From Lentzea sp. (GTDB taxonomy: Bacteria; Actinomycetota; Actinomycetes; Mycobacteriales; Pseudonocardiaceae), in contig JASLAV010000883.1 of assembly GCA_030146905.1 (NCBI GenBank), forward strand, positions 1-8,060: 8,060 nt of DNA, in the 5' to 3' direction. Positions 5,372-8,060 of the stretch are shown piece after piece. Both the position numbers and the translations under genes were made by a program. A model generated the notes under the pieces. The model did not search any database. It was not told where the DNA came from and saw only the letters and a program-made list of their open reading frames with translations. How positions within the stretch are numbered: position 1 is the stretch's first letter; each line of letters begins with the position of its first letter.

Positions 5372-6754
5372 ATGAGGCAACGCAGCCGCGTCATCGCGGT
5401 CACGACAGCTCTTATTGCCGCGGTACCCCTGGCGCTCGCCGCCATGTCCGCCAACGCTTCGATCCCACCCCCTGCAGCGGGATGGACGCAGGTGTGGGGT
5501 GACGACTTCAACGGTTCGAACGGATCGCTGCCGTCGAGCGCCAACTGGATCATCGACACCGGCCACGGCTACCCCGGCGGCCCCGCCAACTGGGGCACCG
5601 GCGAGATCCAGAACTACACGAACAGCACGAACAACCTCAAGCTCGACGGCAACGGCAACCTGCGCATCACCGCGCTGAAGGACGGCGCGGGCAACTGGAC
5701 GTCGGCGCGCATCGAGACCCAGCGCTCGAACTTCAAGCCACCTGCCGGCGGCAAGCTCGCCATCGAGGGCCGCATCCAGATGCCGAACGTCACGGGTGAG
5801 GCCGCCCTGGGCTACTGGCCCGCGTTCTGGACCCTCGGCGCGCCGTACCGCGGCAACTACTGGAACTGGCCGGGCATCGGCGAGTTCGACATCATGGAGA
5901 ACGTCAACGGCATCAACTCCGTCTGGGGCGTCCTGCACTGCGACGTCGCACCCGGCGGCGCCTGCGGCGAGTTCACCGGCATCGGCAACTCGCGGACGTG
6001 CCCCGGCGCGTCCTGCCAGACGGCCTTCCACACGTACCGCTTCGAGTGGGACGACGCCGCGAAGACGTTCACGTGGTTCGTCGACGGCCAGTCGTTCCAC
6101 CAGGTGACGCAGGCCCGTGTCGGCGTCAACGTGTGGAACGCGATGACGTCCCACGCGGGGCACTTCATCCTGCTGAACCTCGCGATGGGCGGCGCGTTCC
6201 CGAACGCGCTGAACAACAACCAGCCGACCCCTGTCGCGGCCACCCAGTCCGGGCACTCGATGGTCGTGGACTACGTGGCCGTGTACTCGGCTGGTGGCGG
6301 GACCACCACTCCCCCGACGACCACGACCACCACGTCGAACCCCGGCGGTGGGGGTTCCGCGTACAACGACCTGCAGGCGGAGAACGCCTCGGAGCGGTCG
6401 GGTGGATCCGTGTCGCCGGGTGATGGTGGTTCCGGCGTTCACCAGATCGGGAACGGCGGCTACCTGAAGTTCTCCGGCGTCAACTTCGGCTCCGGCCCCG
6501 CACGGCAGTTCTACGCCCGCGTGGCCTCCGGAGCAGGGGGCGGCGTGAGCGGCCTGGTCGAGGTGCGGCTCGGATCGCGCACAGCGGCACCGGTGGGTTC
6601 CATCTCGGTGGGCAACACCGGCGGGTGGGACGCGTGGAGGACGATCCCCGCGAACATCGCCGGCATCTCCGGCACCCACGACGTGTACATCACCTTCACG
6701 AGCGGGCAGCCATCGCCGTACGTGAGCGTGAACTGGGTGAAGTTCGGAACCTGA
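5372..6754 (+). CDS. Secreted GH16 endo-beta-1,3-glucanase (laminarinase-like) with C-terminal CBM6
   Basis: A 460-residue exoenzyme predicted to cleave internal beta-1,3 bonds in laminarin-like or fungal wall glucans with retention of configuration. The signal peptide has basic MRQRSR, a hydrophobic core (about 7-24) and an Ala-Asn-Ala cleavage motif after residue 29. The GH16 domain spans about 37-306. GEFDIMEN (170-177) holds the signature: nucleophile Glu171, Asp173 and acid/base Glu176. WPAFWTLG (149-156) lines the substrate cleft. Cys190, 198, 210 and 215 could form two disulfides. A Gly/Thr/Pro linker (about 308-328) leads to a CBM6 (about 331-460: LQAEN, FYARVASGAGGG, GGWDAW, HDVYITF, VNWVKF), a carbohydrate-binding family often attached to beta-1,3-glucanases. 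The gene appears monocistronic, with its own operator and a strong Shine-Dalgarno. Specificity within GH16 (1,3 versus mixed-linkage) cannot be settled by eye. Confidence 0.95.
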   Translation: MRQRSRVIAVTTALIAAVPLALAAMSANASIPPPAAGWTQVWGDDFNGSNGSLPSSANWIIDTGHGYPGGPANWGTGEIQNYTNSTNNLKLDGNGNLRITALKDGAGNWTSARIETQRSNFKPPAGGKLAIEGRIQMPNVTGEAALGYWPAFWTLGAPYRGNYWNWPGIGEFDIMENVNGINSVWGVLHCDVAPGGACGEFTGIGNSRTCPGASCQTAFHTYRFEWDDAAKTFTWFVDGQSFHQVTQARVGVNVWNAMTSHAGHFILLNLAMGGAFPNALNNNQPTPVAATQSGHSMVVDYVAVYSAGGGTTTPPTTTTTTSNPGGGGSAYNDLQAENASERSGGSVSPGDGGSGVHQIGNGGYLKFSGVNFGSGPARQFYARVASGAGGGVSGLVEVRLGSRTAAPVGSISVGNTGGWDAWRTIPANIAGISGTHDVYITFTSGQPSPYVSVNWVKFGT

Positions 6755-6765
6755 CCCCCGGCTGA

Positions 6766-6783
6766 ACGAGCAGGCCCGCTCGT
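6766..6783 (+). terminator. Short hairpin after the GH16 gene, possible weak terminator
   Basis: ACGAGC (6766-6771) and GCTCGT (6778-6783) flank a 6-nt loop, beginning 12 nt after the glucanase stop. There is no T-tract, so this is at best a weak or T-less terminator before the tRNA promoter. Confidence 0.35.
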
Positions 6784-6787
6784 CCGC

Positions 6788-6793
6788 TAGAAT
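6788..6793 (+). promoter_or_regulatory. -10 box of the tRNA-Val gene
   Basis: TAGAAT matches TATAAT at 5/6 and lies 15 nt before the mature tRNA 5' end, giving a short 5' leader for RNase P to remove. No good -35 hexamer is visible at 16-18 nt spacing. Confidence 0.5.
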
Positions 6794-6808
6794 CTCGTCC
6801 GTTCGCTC

Positions 6809-6880
<72 letters not shown>

Positions 6881-6882
6881 TC

Positions 6883-6920
6883 TGGCGCCGCATCCCCCGG
6901 GATGCGGCGCCATTTGCTTT
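6883..6920 (+). terminator. Intrinsic terminator of tRNA-Val
   Basis: Bases 6883-6895 pair perfectly with 6900-6912, giving a 13-bp GC-rich stem with a 4-nt loop. The T-rich tail ATTTGCTTT follows, ending at 6920. It starts 2 nt after the tRNA and ends one base before the ATG of the next gene, which leaves almost no room for a separate 5' UTR there. Confidence 0.88.
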
Positions 6921-6921
6921 G

Positions 6922-7572
6922 ATGGACCCCGTGTACGCCGAACGTCCCGCTCCCGCGGGCCTGGCCTGCCTCTGGACGCGCACGGTGTCGTCCTCGACCG
7001 TGCAGCGCGTGGTGCCGGACGGCTGCACCGATCTGATGTGGACTCCCGCGACCGGCGCCTTGTTCGTCGCCGGCCCGGACACGCAGGCGCAGCTGGCGCA
7101 CGTCGAGCCGGGGACGTTGTACGGCGTGCGGTTGCCGCCTGGCGCGTTCCCGTCGGTGTTCGGGGTCCCCGCGCACGTCGTGCGCGACCAACGGGTACCG
7201 CTGTCGGAGCTCGTGCCCTCGGCGCGGCTGGGGTCGTTCTCGGAGATGGTGGCGTTCTGCGCGGCACGGGTCGTCGTGGGCCCGGCACTGACCGCCACGG
7301 CGTCGTTGCTGCGGACCGGCGACGTGACGACCGCGGCGTGGGAGATCGGGCTGAGCTCGCGCCAGTTGCGGCGGCGGTGCCTGGACGCGTTCGGCTATCC
7401 GCCCAAGGTGCTGCAGCGGGTGCTGCGGTTCGACTCGGCCCTGCGCCTGGCGTGGACCGGCGTGCCGTTCGCGTCCGTCGCCGCGGAGGCGGGCTACGCC
7501 GACCAGGCGCACCTGTCCCGCGAGGTCCGCGCGTTGGCCGGGGTGTCCCTGGGTCAGCTGATCCGGCCGTAG
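6922..7572 (+). CDS. AraC-family transcriptional regulator
   Basis: A 216-residue predicted DNA-binding regulator; its target and effector are unknown. The N-terminal half (about 1-115) has a VVPDGCTDLMW motif (30-40) and a GxRLPPGAFPSVFGVPA segment (68-84). As I recall, these are typical of the small cupin-like sensor domain in many actinobacterial AraC proteins annotated DUF6597. The C-terminal half has the paired helix-turn-helices: the first about 133-156 (TTAAWEIGLSSRQLRRRCLDAFG), the second about 182-213 (PFASVAAEAGYADQAHLSREVRALAGVSLGQLI), with the conserved GYADQAHLSR recognition region. ATG 6922 is preferred over the adjacent TTG 6919. Neither has a Shine-Dalgarno, because the tRNA terminator fills the upstream space, so the transcript may be leaderless. 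The gene overlaps the convergent neighbour by 19 nt. Confidence 0.9.
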   Translation: MDPVYAERPAPAGLACLWTRTVSSSTVQRVVPDGCTDLMWTPATGALFVAGPDTQAQLAHVEPGTLYGVRLPPGAFPSVFGVPAHVVRDQRVPLSELVPSARLGSFSEMVAFCAARVVVGPALTATASLLRTGDVTTAAWEIGLSSRQLRRRCLDAFGYPPKVLQRVLRFDSALRLAWTGVPFASVAAEAGYADQAHLSREVRALAGVSLGQLIRP

Positions 7573-8060
7573 CGGCGCAGGGTCAGCAACGCCTCGATCG
7601 TGGCGATCGAGCGCCATTCGAACCGGGTGATCGGGGTGAACGCGGGAAAGGCGACGGTCCAGCCGCCGTCCTCCTGCTGCCCGTTCTCCAGCTCGTCGAG
7701 GTCCTTGCCGAACTCGTCGTCGGTGAACCACGCACGGGCGAGGCCGGTGGGCTTCTGCGCGTACTGGTGCAGCTCCAGCCCTTCGCCCTCGGCGTAGCCC
7801 TCGGTGCTGGGTTTGAGGTGCCTGAGCTTCTCGGCGGCCAGCTCGGCGCGGGCCCTGTCGGGCACCTCGTCCAGGAACATGACCGCCGCGCGCAGCTCGT
7901 ACGGGTGGGTCCGGTCGAGCTTCTCGATCTCCTGCCAGCAGTAGTCCGTGGCCCTGTCGAGCCACGGGCCGGTCGTCCCGAGAGCGTGCAGGGCGGCGGC
8001 GATCTGGGCGGTGAGGAGCAGCCCGCCCTGGTCGTCGGCGGTGACCCACGGCGCCATGGG
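7554..8060 (-). CDS. Squalene-cyclase/prenyltransferase-fold protein of unknown function (C-terminal part, cut by window edge)
   Basis: The 168 visible residues look like the C-terminal half of an actinobacterial family of about 300 residues, usually annotated hypothetical or prenyltransferase/squalene-oxidase repeat. Recognisable marks are an APWVTADD start, a TDYCWQEIEKL helix, the HPYELRAAVMFLDEVPDRARAELAAEKL helical pair, and near the end QQEDGGWTVAFPAFTPITRFEWRSIATIEALLTLRRYG. QQEDGGW fits the QW motif of alpha/alpha-barrel terpene-cyclase folds. The ATG at 8057 is probably internal: the frame is open to the edge and in relatives comparable residues are mid-protein. No cyclase DXDD motif is visible here, so catalysis is not claimed. 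It converges with the AraC gene; a functional link is unproven. Confidence 0.72.
   Translation of the reverse strand, partial: PMAPWVTADDQGGLLLTAQIAAALHALGTTGPWLDRATDYCWQEIEKLDRTHPYELRAAVMFLDEVPDRARAELAAEKLRHLKPSTEGYAEGEGLELHQYAQKPTGLARAWFTDDEFGKDLDELENGQQEDGGWTVAFPAFTPITRFEWRSIATIEALLTLRRYGRIS

Noticed and set aside
5267..6679. A 470-codon open frame on the minus strand opposite the GH16 gene
   Set aside because: Shadow of an unmistakable secreted GH16-CBM6 enzyme; its own translation is low-complexity Val/Ala/Arg/Gly.

Overview
The window is high-GC actinobacterial DNA. Strong third-position GC bias, GTG starts, probable leaderless genes and the protein families suggest a filamentous actinomycete, possibly Pseudonocardiaceae (Lentzea, Saccharothrix or Amycolatopsis type). 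The genus is an inference from style; no marker in the window fixes it.

Layout, left to right. (1) The last codons of an upstream gene, probably pruA, a perfect 17-bp hairpin, and a complete monofunctional proline dehydrogenase. Together these look like a proline-to-glutamate catabolic operon. (2) On the minus strand, converging on proline dehydrogenase with a 14-nt overlap, is an 808-residue protein with an N-terminal P-loop NTPase domain and a long TPR-like superhelix (STAND architecture). It has no visible effector domain. (3) Divergent from it, across about 175 nt, is a 547-residue family A DNA polymerase. It has no 5'-nuclease domain and its 3'-5' exonuclease region looks degenerate. (4) Next comes a secreted GH16 endo-beta-1,3-glucanase-like enzyme with a C-terminal CBM6. 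Its promoter region carries a perfect 14-bp CebR/LacI-type operator. (5) A tRNA-Val(GAC) follows, with a TAGAAT box upstream and a strong intrinsic terminator downstream. (6) An AraC-type regulator begins one base after the terminator's T-rich tail. (7) Converging on it with a 19-nt overlap is the C-terminal part of a squalene-cyclase-fold protein that runs off the right edge.

Apart from the proline genes, these are mostly independent transcription units. The glucanase operator implies control by a sugar-responsive LacI-family repressor encoded elsewhere. The parts least explained by standard annotation are the effector-less STAND/TPR protein, the reduced PolA paralogue, the paired GTG starts without Shine-Dalgarno sites between those two genes, the hairpin ahead of proline dehydrogenase, and the regulator start packed against the tRNA terminator. 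There is no CRISPR array, insertion sequence, prophage or biosynthetic cluster in view. I found no convincing new multi-gene system; the STAND/TPR gene is the best candidate for unknown biology.
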